Origin: Olivibacter sp. SDN3 | Lineage (GTDB): Bacteria > Bacteroidota > Bacteroidia > Sphingobacteriales > Sphingobacteriaceae | DNA: 64,000 bases | Assembly (NCBI RefSeq): GCF_014334135.1 | Contig: NZ_CP060497.1 | Location: 3,534,001 to 3,598,000, forward strand | Direction: 5' to 3' | In this document: piece by piece, positions 9,452-17,992 of the stretch | Numbering within the stretch: position 1 is the first letter of the stretch | Layout of the letters: every line of letters begins with the position of its first letter | Position numbers and translations under genes: made by a program | Notes under the pieces: model-generated | Database searches by the model: none | Seen by the model: only the letters and a program-made list of their open reading frames with translations | Told to the model about the DNA's origin: nothing

Positions 9452-9664
9452 TTATTGACTCAACCAAGCAATTAAAGCGTTAGATCCACCGGCGAGCCAT
9501 ACCAAGGTAATAAGCAAAAAGAGTATAAGCAAAAAGGTACGTATTTGCTCTGAGTCTACCATGGCTTTCGCTATGGAAGTAGTATGATCATACGCCAAGC
9601 TCAATGCTTTTCGAAATTTGCTACTAATAGTGCTGTTTAAGTTATTGGGTATATGTTTTGCCAT
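9452..9664 (-). CDS. small membrane protein
   Basis: 70 residues: a basic, helical N-terminal half (SSKFRKALSLAYDHTT) and one strongly hydrophobic segment at about 45-66 (FLLILFLLITLVWLAGG), so a single-pass inner-membrane protein. I do not recognise the family. It lies between the copper and zinc genes on the strand of the latter but is separated from them by a pseudogene remnant. The composition is consistent with a real small protein; function unknown. Confidence 0.5.
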   Translation of the reverse strand: MAKHIPNNLNSTISSKFRKALSLAYDHTTSIAKAMVDSEQIRTFLLILFLLITLVWLAGGSNALIAWLSQ

Positions 9665-9989
9665 ATCATTCTATTTAGGTGGTGCTAATTTACAAAAAAA
9701 ATATTTTTAATGTCTCATTTTCACTGATTTATATTTATAGACTGGTGGCGACTATCCATTTCTAAACCTCTTAATAAGTAAGATTCCGGTTAGTGTGATC
9801 TCGCTGATAGTTAAACGCAAACAGAGCGATCAACGCTACAGAATAGAACGACTTATCATCTGTTAAACAGTGTTTTTAAAAAAAATAGCTTTACCCATTA
9901 AGTGGTGTGACGTTGAGGGCTTCAGTTTGCGCTTAGCAGAACCAAATCAGCCAGAACCGGCGCATACGGTTTTCACAAGCCGGAAGATT

Positions 9990-10202
9990 TCATTTGTCTC
10001 GCAAACTCCTTGTAGCATTGGTCAATGCAGCCTTAATGGCCAGTGAACTCACGGTCGCAAAAAACCACCAATGGATTTCAGTCTTATAGGTGAACTTTTT
10101 CAGCCATTTATCCATAACCCAATAGGCAAAGGGGAAAGCTGCTTTGATAAAAATATCCAGTCGAAACCTGGTGACAAAAATGGAAACTATAGGAACTTGT
10201 AA
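9990..10202 (-). pseudogene. C-terminal remnant of a MacB/FtsX-type ABC permease
   Basis: Reading the minus strand from about 10202 to the TGA at 9990-9992 gives about 70 residues with no start codon and an in-frame stop immediately upstream. The core FPFAYWVMDKWLKKFTYK followed by IHWWFFA and ending NATRSLRDK lines up with the last transmembrane helix of the intact permease at 53902-56277 (WYVMNTWLEDFAYRI, then IQWWMFA, ending NPVKSLRSE). It is therefore the end of a FtsX/MacB_PCD permease whose other 700 residues are gone. The remnant marks a deletion or rearrangement boundary inside the metal-resistance block. Confidence 0.75.
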
Positions 10203-10249
10203 CTATATCCCACTATTTTGTCGAAAAACAGCTATTCATATTTTCGCAG

Positions 10250-12253
10250 TTAAAATTTCATCCCTTGTATTCTCACCGCATTCAGAATAGCGATTAAAGC
10301 TACACCAACATCTGCAAAAACCGCCTCCCACATCGTGGCTAATCCACCGGCTCCAAGGATCAGTACAATTGCTTTCACGCCGAATGCCCAACCGATATTT
10401 TGCCAAACAATTTTTTTGGTTTGTTTGCCTATATTGATAGCCATTGGAATTTTGGAGGGTTTGTCATCTTGAATCACCACGTCGGCAGTTTCTATTGTAG
10501 CATCGCTTCCCAACCCACCCATTGCTATGCCTACATCGCTTAAGGCTACAACCGGTGCATCATTTACACCATCGCCAACAAAAGCAACGGTTTCATTTTT
10601 AGCTTTTATTTCTTTGATTTTCTTCACCTTGTCTTCCGGTAATAAATCGCCGAACGCCCGATCAATGCCCAGTTTATCCGCCACAAATTTTACAACGGTA
10701 CCTTTATCGCCACTCAACATAGTGGTTTTTACCTCAAGTGAATGTAGTTTGTCTATAGTCTCCTGTGCATCTTCTTTGATGCTGTCGGCAATAATGATGT
10801 AGCCGACAAATTGTTTGTCGTAAGCCACAGCAATCAATGTATAAACGATGTTCGAGTGATCTATATCGTAAGCAATACCGAATTTGTCCATCAGCTTAAA
10901 GTTGCCTACCAAAAGCTCCTTTCCGTTGACATTAGCTTTTAATCCATACCCTGCTATTTCCTCTGTCTTTTCTAATGGAATATTGGTTACAGAATCGCCT
11001 ACATATTGATGGATCGCCGTGGCTACCGGGTGGGAACTCTGACTTTCCAAAGCGTTTACCATTTGCAGGATTTCAGCCTGATTAAAAGTCTCGTTAAAAG
11101 CTACTTCCTGGACTGCAAAAACCCCTTCGGTCATTGTACCGGTTTTATCCATCACTACATTTTGGATACGGGCAAGTGTATCCAAAAAGTTGCTTCCCTT
11201 GAATAATATGCCATTCCTGCTGGCAGCTCCAACTCCTCCAAAATACCCTAAAGGAATACTGATAACCAAAGCACAAGGACAGGAGATGACCAAGAATACC
11301 AAAGCTCTATATAACCACTCTTTAAATTCATAGTGGTCAACAAAGGCTATGGGCAAAAGGCAAATTGCAATGGCCAGAAACACTACAATAGGAGTATAAA
11401 TTTTTGCAAATTTACGGATGAATAATTCTGTTGGCGCTTTTTGGGAAGTAGCATTTTGTACTATTTCCAGGATTTTACTCAATTTGCTGTCAGTATACGC
11501 CGTGGTCACTTTCACTTGAGATACAGTATGGAGATTTATCATTCCTGCCAACACCGTCTCTCCTTTGGTTCTGGTGTCGGGTTTGCTTTCACCCGTCAAT
11601 GCAGCGGCATTGAAGGATGCCTTTTCTGACAATAGCTCACCGTCCAAACCTAATTTTTCTCCGGGTTTCAACCGGATAATACTTCCGATACTTACATGCT
11701 CCGCCCTTACTATTTGCGGTTGATTGCCATTTAATATCGTTACTTCATCGGGGCGCTGGTCAAGCAGGGTTTTGATATTGGTTTTCGCTCTACTTACTGC
11801 TAAAGTCTGGAATACTTCGCCTACTGCATAAAACAGCATCACAGCCACGGCCTCAGGGTATTCACCAATGGCAAAGGCACCGACGGTTGCAATTGTCATT
11901 AAGAGAAACTCGGAGAACACATCTCCTCGAGCTATACTTCTAAAAGCATCCTTTATGACCGGAAAGCCTACAGGAGCGTAAGCCAATACATACCATATAA
12001 TTCTTAACCATCCGGTAAACCAATCCTGTGAAATCCAAATGTCCAAAGCGATCGCCACGAGTAACAATGTCAAGGAAATGATAGCCGGTAAAAAGAGCCC
12101 AAACCATCCGTCACCTGAATGATGATCGTGTGAATGGTTATGCCCATCATGGTCTAACTGATGCTCCATTGTCTCTACATTGGAATTGATCTTTTCTTCA
12201 CGGGTACAGCAAAGCTGTCTGCCCTGAGCATCGTATGTGTGTTGATGTTCCAT
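10250..12253 (-). CDS. zntA: Zn/Cd/Pb-type P1B ATPase
   Basis: 667 residues. There is no N-terminal HMA domain; instead a His/Asp-rich tail (residues about 30-48, with HDGHNHSHDHHSGDG) that may bind divalent metal. The membrane metal site is C325-P326-C327 in SCPCALVISIPLGYFGG, typical of the Zn/Cd/Pb group rather than the copper group. Actuator TGES, phosphorylation site D369 in DKTGT, SSHPVA and GDGVNDAP are all intact. It should export Zn(II), Cd(II) or Pb(II) from the cytoplasm. Upstream on the same strand are a truncated ORF and a Fur-family regulator, which is a common regulatory partner for such pumps. The symbol is given for the subfamily; cadA would be an equal choice. Confidence 0.88.
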   Translation of the reverse strand: MEHQHTYDAQGRQLCCTREEKINSNVETMEHQLDHDGHNHSHDHHSGDGWFGLFLPAIISLTLLLVAIALDIWISQDWFTGWLRIIWYVLAYAPVGFPVIKDAFRSIARGDVFSEFLLMTIATVGAFAIGEYPEAVAVMLFYAVGEVFQTLAVSRAKTNIKTLLDQRPDEVTILNGNQPQIVRAEHVSIGSIIRLKPGEKLGLDGELLSEKASFNAAALTGESKPDTRTKGETVLAGMINLHTVSQVKVTTAYTDSKLSKILEIVQNATSQKAPTELFIRKFAKIYTPIVVFLAIAICLLPIAFVDHYEFKEWLYRALVFLVISCPCALVISIPLGYFGGVGAASRNGILFKGSNFLDTLARIQNVVMDKTGTMTEGVFAVQEVAFNETFNQAEILQMVNALESQSSHPVATAIHQYVGDSVTNIPLEKTEEIAGYGLKANVNGKELLVGNFKLMDKFGIAYDIDHSNIVYTLIAVAYDKQFVGYIIIADSIKEDAQETIDKLHSLEVKTTMLSGDKGTVVKFVADKLGIDRAFGDLLPEDKVKKIKEIKAKNETVAFVGDGVNDAPVVALSDVGIAMGGLGSDATIETADVVIQDDKPSKIPMAINIGKQTKKIVWQNIGWAFGVKAIVLILGAGGLATMWEAVFADVGVALIAILNAVRIQGMKF

Positions 12254-12295
12254 TATAAAAATCTATTTGTTTTTTGTTTGTATTGAAAATACTTC

Positions 12296-12466
12296 TCACC
12301 GTGCTCTTGAGATAAAAACGCTTCTTCCATAAGCACTGTCATCTTTAGGCAATACCATTGGATTTTTACCAATTCTTTTGGCTTCCACAAAATTTGTAGT
12401 GAAAAAGGCTATTCCGAAGAATAATATAAAGTAAAACGGTAAGAAGTATTTCAAAAAATCTGCCAT
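12296..12466 (-). pseudogene. N-terminal fragment of an isoprenylcysteine methyltransferase-like membrane protein
   Basis: 56 codons from ATG 12466 to TGA 12296-12298. The sequence MADFLKYFLPFYFILFFGIAF followed by a basic loop and R-I-G-K-N-P-M-V-L resembles the first transmembrane helix and loop of ICMT-family membrane methyltransferases, which are about 200 residues long in this phylum and often accompany metal pumps. Here everything after the first helix is missing, and the pump gene begins 42 bases later. Either a relic of a deletion or a retained single-pass micro-protein; I favour the relic. The family call rests on one helix and one loop. Confidence 0.45.
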
Positions 12467-12509
12467 CTTGTAGTTTTTCTACAAAAATAGCCATGGAAAG
12501 AATGCAATA

Positions 12510-12932
12510 CTATTGCAAACCTTCTTTCAAACAATTTTCGCAAATACCTTTCGCAAACAATCTTATTTCATCAATCCTAAAACTGTTTTCCATATTTTGA
12601 GGAATGGTAAAATTTTCTTTGCATGTTGTTTGTTTACAGATTTTGCAATAAAAATGAAGATGCCAATCTTTATGGGTCTGTTCATCACAACCATCATGAC
12701 ACAAAATGTATTTTGAGGTATTGTTTTCCTGGATACTATGCACAATGCCTTTATCCTCAAAAGTTTTTAGCGTTCGATAGATCGTTGTTCTATCAGCATG
12801 GAAGAAGTGATTCTCTATTTCTGACAAAGACAACGCAACCTGTTGATTTTGCAGGAAATCATACACCAATATCCGCATACTGGTAGGATTAGTCTTTTTG
12901 TCCAATAACTTTTGTTCTACATCTTTTTTCAT
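12510..12932 (-). CDS. Fur-family metalloregulator
   Basis: 140 residues. The N-terminal winged helix (about 1-80) includes the recognition segment HADRTTIYRTLKTFEDKGIV, the classic Fur T-I-Y-R-T-L signature. The C-terminal dimerisation domain has the metal-binding HLHFYC-x-x-C and a final C-E-N-C pair, giving two C-x-x-C sites for structural zinc. Fur, Zur and PerR homologues cannot be separated safely by eye; position immediately upstream of the zinc/cadmium pump on the same strand argues for zinc or other divalent metal sensing. It should repress its targets when metal-loaded, or the pump when metal is low. Confidence 0.85.
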   Translation of the reverse strand: MKKDVEQKLLDKKTNPTSMRILVYDFLQNQQVALSLSEIENHFFHADRTTIYRTLKTFEDKGIVHSIQENNTSKYILCHDGCDEQTHKDWHLHFYCKICKQTTCKENFTIPQNMENSFRIDEIRLFAKGICENCLKEGLQ

Positions 12933-13050
12933 CTTCGTTTACTGATTTAAATGTTTTAATGAGTACACTCAATCCTGCATAAAACAAAGCCTTATCACCT
13001 TCGGAACATTTTAGCAGCTGGAGTCTAAAGATAAGTGGCCAGCAATTGAA

Positions 13051-13938
13051 TCAGTTATTACTGTTGATAGCCGGATGCTCAACCTTAATTTTAGTTAACT
13101 TAAATGGGTGTTGCACAGCAGCATGAGCCGCTTGTTTGGCCACTTGAGCAGCTTCTGGGCTGACGTTTTCAGGGTGGTAACGTTCGGTTGGTGCCTCTTC
13201 GTTAAACAGGGATTCAAACCAAGTACATGCCGCAATAAAACGGCCAATCTGCAGGTCTAAGTGGTATCCGTCCCGTGTGAGGTTATCGCCTAGAAAGGTA
13301 TTACGGGCGTTCTGAATGGCGGTGCCCGACGGAACAAGCAAGTCGAAGTTGAACCGTTTTTTTACCTTTGTCGAAGCTTTTGAGATGTTCTTGTACATCT
13401 TTTGTTGGTTGTTTCCATAATTGGCAAATCCCTCATGGGTAGAATTGGGAGCATAAGCCCAGGTTTGATGCCATATGTATTTGACATGACTGTCATTAAC
13501 GCTATCCAAGAAATGCTTTACGCCAGTGAGCGGTTCGATGTAGCTGTCAAATTTACCCGATAGCGGACTCGCCTGTTGGATAGAAACATAGTCCCAGTGC
13601 TCATCTTGCAGTGCGGTAAGGATACTCACGCTGTCGGCTGTTGTCTTGCTGCCATCTACAGTGATTTTCCGGTAGCTATAGGCATTTTTGTTGTCCTGCA
13701 CGTTTTTCCAATGGAGCGAAAGGGGAGCGCCGCCTATATACAGGTTCCCGATCAGGATTTTCTTGCCGGCAGCATCTGCCAATTCATGTAAATATTGCTC
13801 CACTGCATCTTGAGAAAAACTATTGCCGATGGCTAATATCCGTAATGTATCTGTAGCAGCAGATTGGCCATACACAGAGGAGAGCGGTGATATTAATAAG
13901 AATAGAATGAAAAATAAAAAAGGCTTTTTCCTTGACAT
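13051..13938 (-). CDS. secreted DUF4886 (SGNH-like) protein
   Basis: 295 residues with a clear signal peptide (about 1-25, ending SVYGQ). The mature domain begins DTLRILAIGNSFSQDAVEQ, where I-G-N-S-F-S is the DUF4886 version of the SGNH hydrolase block I with a likely nucleophilic Ser. Later blocks include SIQQASPLS and RDGYHLDLQIGRF, where D-G-x-H fits SGNH block V. It would act in the periplasm or outside, probably as an esterase/deacetylase on carbohydrate; this substrate class is inference. No partner genes adjoin it other than the esterase gene upstream at 14032-15012 on the same strand, 93 bases away. Confidence 0.75.
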   Translation of the reverse strand: MSRKKPFLFFILFLLISPLSSVYGQSAATDTLRILAIGNSFSQDAVEQYLHELADAAGKKILIGNLYIGGAPLSLHWKNVQDNKNAYSYRKITVDGSKTTADSVSILTALQDEHWDYVSIQQASPLSGKFDSYIEPLTGVKHFLDSVNDSHVKYIWHQTWAYAPNSTHEGFANYGNNQQKMYKNISKASTKVKKRFNFDLLVPSGTAIQNARNTFLGDNLTRDGYHLDLQIGRFIAACTWFESLFNEEAPTERYHPENVSPEAAQVAKQAAHAAVQHPFKLTKIKVEHPAINSNN

Positions 13939-14031
13939 AATTAATTGCTTGTAAACGATCTAAAAATATTTCTGTTATCAAATTTAGGAGTTTGAAATTG
14001 TAAACCAGCAAAAATCCGTCTTTAACTTCTG

Positions 14032-15012
14032 CTACTGTCTGCTGCCCATCGCCGTTTGTTCTTTTATGTACGAGACAGTTTTTTCTATAAGGGCATCCGT
14101 TTGCTCCTGAGAAATATTGTTAAAGCCATGATCACCATTTTTAACCATGATAAATTCGTTGTCAACGTTTTTTTCGCTCAATAATTGGTGTAGTTTTTTA
14201 GACTGTTTCAGCGGAACCACATTATCTTTCGTGCCGTGAAATATGAGGGTCGGAACATCAGCTGAGTCAATATAGGTTATTGGAGAGTACAGCTCCGCAG
14301 TTTCAATTACTTTCGGTTTCTCTGAATCAATAGAATAGCCTGTAAGTGCATATATTAATTTCTCCCGAATTGGCATCAGTTTCCTCATAAATATTTTGGC
14401 AAAAAACAAGGTGAACTTGCTGACGTCAGTTTTAAGAAGTGCATTTAAATCTATTGGTCCAAAATTGTCAACAACATAGTTTACTTTCGCCGAAAAAGGC
14501 GCTAAACGTTTGTCATCTGACCATTTTCCATCAGACGAATAGGCCACAAGTAGCGCTAGGTGGCCTCCAGCCGAACCTCCCCATAAACCGATATTGTCTG
14601 CGTCAAAGTTATATTTTGAGGCATTCGCCCGTATCCAACGCACGGCATCCTTGCAATCTGCTATTGGGGTAGGGAAGTGAACAGTTTTTCCAACCAGTGT
14701 GTAATCTATGCTGACCACTCCAAATCCATTACTATTCAACCTTTCCCTTAATTTTCGCATGTAATAAATCGATTCCAAAGACTTGTTTCCTTCCGCCCAA
14801 GCTCCCCCATGTATGATCATAACTACTGGTGTTTTTTGTCCGTAAACGGTGGTTTCCGGAAGAAATATATCCAGTGCTAACGAGTCTCCGTCTTCGGAAA
14901 CTTTATAAACGACATTTTCCAACGATTTCTTACGTTCCCCTATGTTCTGGGCCTTAAGTGAAAGGTTTTGGTACAAAAGGAATAAAAATAGTAGCGTTAT
15001 TGAAAGCTTCAT
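14032..15012 (-). CDS. secreted alpha/beta hydrolase (esterase/feruloyl-esterase-like)
   Basis: 326 residues. Signal peptide about 1-21 (ending SLKAQ). The oxyanion-hole motif HGGAWAEG at about 69-76, nucleophile elbow GGSAGGH (Ser about 147), acid in GTKDNVVPL and the catalytic His in NGDHGF give a full catalytic triad. The arrangement is that of the BD-FAE/prolyl-oligopeptidase-like esterases. It would hydrolyse an ester in the periplasm; the substrate cannot be inferred. It precedes the DUF4886 gene on the same strand with 93 bases between, so they may be co-transcribed and remove ester groups from the same polymer (inference). Confidence 0.8.
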   Translation of the reverse strand: MKLSITLLFLFLLYQNLSLKAQNIGERKKSLENVVYKVSEDGDSLALDIFLPETTVYGQKTPVVMIIHGGAWAEGNKSLESIYYMRKLRERLNSNGFGVVSIDYTLVGKTVHFPTPIADCKDAVRWIRANASKYNFDADNIGLWGGSAGGHLALLVAYSSDGKWSDDKRLAPFSAKVNYVVDNFGPIDLNALLKTDVSKFTLFFAKIFMRKLMPIREKLIYALTGYSIDSEKPKVIETAELYSPITYIDSADVPTLIFHGTKDNVVPLKQSKKLHQLLSEKNVDNEFIMVKNGDHGFNNISQEQTDALIEKTVSYIKEQTAMGSRQ

Positions 15013-15056
15013 ACGAACAATTATTTATATGGTTGCCTTTTCCATCAACGACCTGT

Positions 15057-15695
15057 TTACAAAGATGTTTTTCTCTTTCTTAACAGTATCGTTAAAATAC
15101 GTGGAATTGTTGTTCGGTCGTTTTCATCAAAATATTCATTTATTTCCAATAGATCGAAATCGTTCTGTTTTGCGGATATCGTGAAGTCCGAAATGTTATG
15201 ATTAAAGCAGGTCACAATGTTTAAGCCTTCTTCTGTTTCAAACCGAGCTTTTGTGCCGTGGTACTGTTTGAATGGGTGGAGTTCCCCAATATACACATAA
15301 GCACTGTCTGTAGTTACCAAATTTAGCTTTTCAAAAACCTCTTCTAAATTTTCAATATGTTCTAACACAAGGCTAAAGGTAATAAGGTCGAAGGGTTGAT
15401 GAGGGAAATTCCATTCTTTTGTTATATCCGCTTGGACAAACAGCACATTGTCTGCACTAATTTTTTGCTTGGCCTTTGCGAGCATCTCACTTGAGAGATC
15501 AATAGCGGTAACCTGATGTGCCCTAGTCGCCAGCCATTCCGTATTTTTTCCTGTTCCACACCCTACCTCCAAGCAGCGTTCAAAATTAATATTAGCCAAA
15601 GTTGTCCTTAACGAGATGCGTTCGAGATCTCGCGTTCTGTTTTCATTTGTATCATATTGCTTGGCCCAAATGTCATAGGCGTCTTTTATGTTCAT
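15057..15695 (-). CDS. class I SAM-dependent methyltransferase
   Basis: 212 residues. The start YDIWAKQYDTNENRTR is typical of UbiE/Methyltransf_11 proteins. SAM motif I is LEVGCGTGKNT at about 40-50, the ribose-binding acid lies in VTAIDLSSEM, and LITFSLVLEHIENL is motif IV. The C-terminal part has a beta strand pair with INEYFDEND. It is a small-molecule methyltransferase of unknown substrate, cytoplasmic. It lies 45 bases upstream of the esterase start on the same strand, but the functions give no obvious link. Confidence 0.8.
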   Translation of the reverse strand: MNIKDAYDIWAKQYDTNENRTRDLERISLRTTLANINFERCLEVGCGTGKNTEWLATRAHQVTAIDLSSEMLAKAKQKISADNVLFVQADITKEWNFPHQPFDLITFSLVLEHIENLEEVFEKLNLVTTDSAYVYIGELHPFKQYHGTKARFETEEGLNIVTCFNHNISDFTISAKQNDFDLLEINEYFDENDRTTIPRILTILLRKRKTSL

Positions 15696-15843
15696 TATAA
15701 AGTGTTTATTATGAGTTATTTATGTAAGGTTATTTATAGCCTTTAATTTTCAAATATAACAATCTTTCTGTTTTCTTTACGGATTCGTCTAATTGCTGAA
15801 TTCGAATAAAAAGTGGTGTTGAGCGTTTCAGGTCAGGAGTTCG

Positions 15844-16935
15844 CTAAACATACCGTTCATTGTCATGTTGAGGAAGTATTTTAGCAACATTTGATGTTGT
15901 ACCATTCACGGTTGTTCCGGCCTGCAAAAGGTCTGCCGTTCCCTGCAATAGATGATGAGGAAATATGAGCGCTGGTGCAGATAATTGACTTAGTGATACT
16001 AATTCTTCTTTAGATAACGCTAATTCCGATGCTATGATATTTTGCTTTAATTGTTCCAATGTTCTTGCTCCCAGAAGTGTTGAAATAATTCCTTTTTGAT
16101 GCATTACCCAAGCAATAGCTATTGCTGATACCGGAACGTTTCTTTCATTTGCAATGAATTTAAGTTGATCAATTATAGTATACGTATCTTCTGAAAGGCC
16201 TGTGCTGATCCTGTCTTCGTTTCTGCCGCTTACGTGTTGACCCTTGTTCTGTCTCGTATATTTTCCACTCAAAATTCCTTCTTTTAACGGTGCCCAGGGA
16301 ATTACGCCCAACCCCATTTCCAATGCCATTGGTATGAGCTCATTTTCTACCGACCTTTCTAAAAGGGAATATTCTAATTGTAAACCTATAAATGACGACC
16401 AACGACTGAACTTCGCTATCATTTGGGCCTCAGTTATTTTCCAGGCTGGTGTGTCGGATATTGCGATGTAACGTATCTTCCCATCGCTTACCAAGTCATT
16501 TAGAGTGGATAGTGTTTCTTCGATAGGTGTATGGGGATCATATGCGTGCATCCAATACAAATCGATGTAATCCGTTTGCAGTCTTTTTAGTGACTTTTCC
16601 AAAGACTGGATAATACTTTTTCTACTCGTTCCACCGCCATTAACATCGTAGGGATACATGTTGCCCCAAAACTTTGTAGAGATCACCAAGGCATCTCTGC
16701 GAACAGATTTTTCTGCTAAAAAATCTCCGATAATCTTTTCGGAATGTCCCTTTGTATAAATATTGGCTGTATCGATCGCATTGCCACCATTTTCAATATA
16801 ATATTTTAATATTTGATGAGCATCGTCGGGGCTTGCTCCCCATCCCCAATCTTCTCCAAAGGTCATCGTTCCTAAGGTAAGTGGGCTAATACGTAACCCG
16901 GATTTTCCCAATGTGCTATAATTTGATAAACTCAT
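15844..16935 (-). CDS. aldo/keto reductase
   Basis: 363 residues, an NADPH-dependent (beta/alpha)8 oxidoreductase. The catalytic tetrad can be followed: Asp in AIDTANIYTKG, Tyr four residues on, Lys in ISTKFWGN and His in YWMHAYDPHTP. The C-terminal cofactor region (LGARTLEQLKQNI) has the Arg expected to contact the NADP 2'-phosphate. Length and motifs fit the YghZ/AKR11-like group acting on small aldehydes and ketones. It is transcribed divergently from the AraC regulator at 17069, with 133 bases between the starts, so that regulator probably controls it. Confidence 0.88.
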   Translation of the reverse strand: MSLSNYSTLGKSGLRISPLTLGTMTFGEDWGWGASPDDAHQILKYYIENGGNAIDTANIYTKGHSEKIIGDFLAEKSVRRDALVISTKFWGNMYPYDVNGGGTSRKSIIQSLEKSLKRLQTDYIDLYWMHAYDPHTPIEETLSTLNDLVSDGKIRYIAISDTPAWKITEAQMIAKFSRWSSFIGLQLEYSLLERSVENELIPMALEMGLGVIPWAPLKEGILSGKYTRQNKGQHVSGRNEDRISTGLSEDTYTIIDQLKFIANERNVPVSAIAIAWVMHQKGIISTLLGARTLEQLKQNIIASELALSKEELVSLSQLSAPALIFPHHLLQGTADLLQAGTTVNGTTSNVAKILPQHDNERYV

Positions 16936-17068
16936 ATTACCTGTTTTTAAGTATTACTGAAGCAAAATTAGGAAGGGCATTCAGAAGAAAATATCTACGA
17001 TCAAACGAACGATATCGAAAATCAATCAATAATTAGTTTTCTGCTGACTGATTTGATAAATTAGCTTT

Positions 17069-17983
17069 ATGAAAGCTGCGGAAGAAATAATAGACTTTTA
17101 TAAAAAGAAGAATCTCAATATTCCTTCTTGTTTCCAATGGGGAACTGCGCATGTTGACGTAATGAAGGTTGACACACTAAAAAAAAGATCTGAAGCAATT
17201 TCGTTGCTCTCATTTTCAAGAAAAAACTTATATAAAATCAAGCTGGTTCAAGGTAAATGCAAATGTCATTATGCAGATAAAACTATTGAAATAGAGCAAT
17301 ACGCTCTGGTCTTTGTTCATCCAATGGTACCTTTCCTTCTTGAAGAAATGCAGGTGCCTATAAAAGAGTATTTTTGTGTCTTCAACGATGACTTTTTCAG
17401 CAACTTTGGAAATATTAAAACGTATCCGGTTTTTCAAGATCATCAGTTTAGTGTACTTAGCTTATCGGAAAAAGAGTATCTGGAGTTTGAAACGATATTA
17501 GATAGTATGAAATCAGAGCTTTCTTCTGACTATGAGTATAGATTTGATGCCGTTCGCAATCACATTTATGCGCTTATTCATAAGGCCTTAAAAATGAACG
17601 GCGGTTATCCAAAAACAGTAAAAATGAACGGTGCAGACAGCAGGATAACCATACTTTTTGAAGAATTATTGGCGTTACAGTTTCCTCTGCATGCTCCCTC
17701 TGATCATGTAAAACTGAGAAAGCCTAAGGATTTCGCAGAGCAGCTTTCAATATCAATCAATCATTTAAATAAAGCTGTTAAATGTATTCGAAATAGAACA
17801 ACTTCAGAAATCATTACGGATAGAGTTTTGCAAGAAGCCAAAATATTGTTAAAAATTACCGATTGGTCAGCCTCAGAAATTGCCTACGCCTTGGGTTACG
17901 AAACCCCCTCAAGATTTACCTATACCTTCCATAAAAATGTGGGTATGCCTCCTTTGGCATATAGAAATGAAAATATCCGTTAA
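17069..17983 (+). CDS. AraC-family transcriptional regulator
   Basis: 304 residues. The C-terminal 100 residues hold two helix-turn-helix units: FAEQLSISINHLNKAVK and the conserved second unit WSASEIAYALGYETPSRFTYTF, ending with the P-x-x-Y-R motif (PLAYR). The N-terminal half is a cupin-like ligand-binding region. It is divergent from the aldo/keto reductase gene, which is the likely target. A TAGCTTTA near-match to the -7 element overlaps the position directly upstream of the start codon, so the transcript leader is probably very short or the promoter lies further away. Confidence 0.85.
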   Translation: MKAAEEIIDFYKKKNLNIPSCFQWGTAHVDVMKVDTLKKRSEAISLLSFSRKNLYKIKLVQGKCKCHYADKTIEIEQYALVFVHPMVPFLLEEMQVPIKEYFCVFNDDFFSNFGNIKTYPVFQDHQFSVLSLSEKEYLEFETILDSMKSELSSDYEYRFDAVRNHIYALIHKALKMNGGYPKTVKMNGADSRITILFEELLALQFPLHAPSDHVKLRKPKDFAEQLSISINHLNKAVKCIRNRTTSEIITDRVLQEAKILLKITDWSASEIAYALGYETPSRFTYTFHKNVGMPPLAYRNENIR

Positions 17984-17992
17984 TCTACCACC

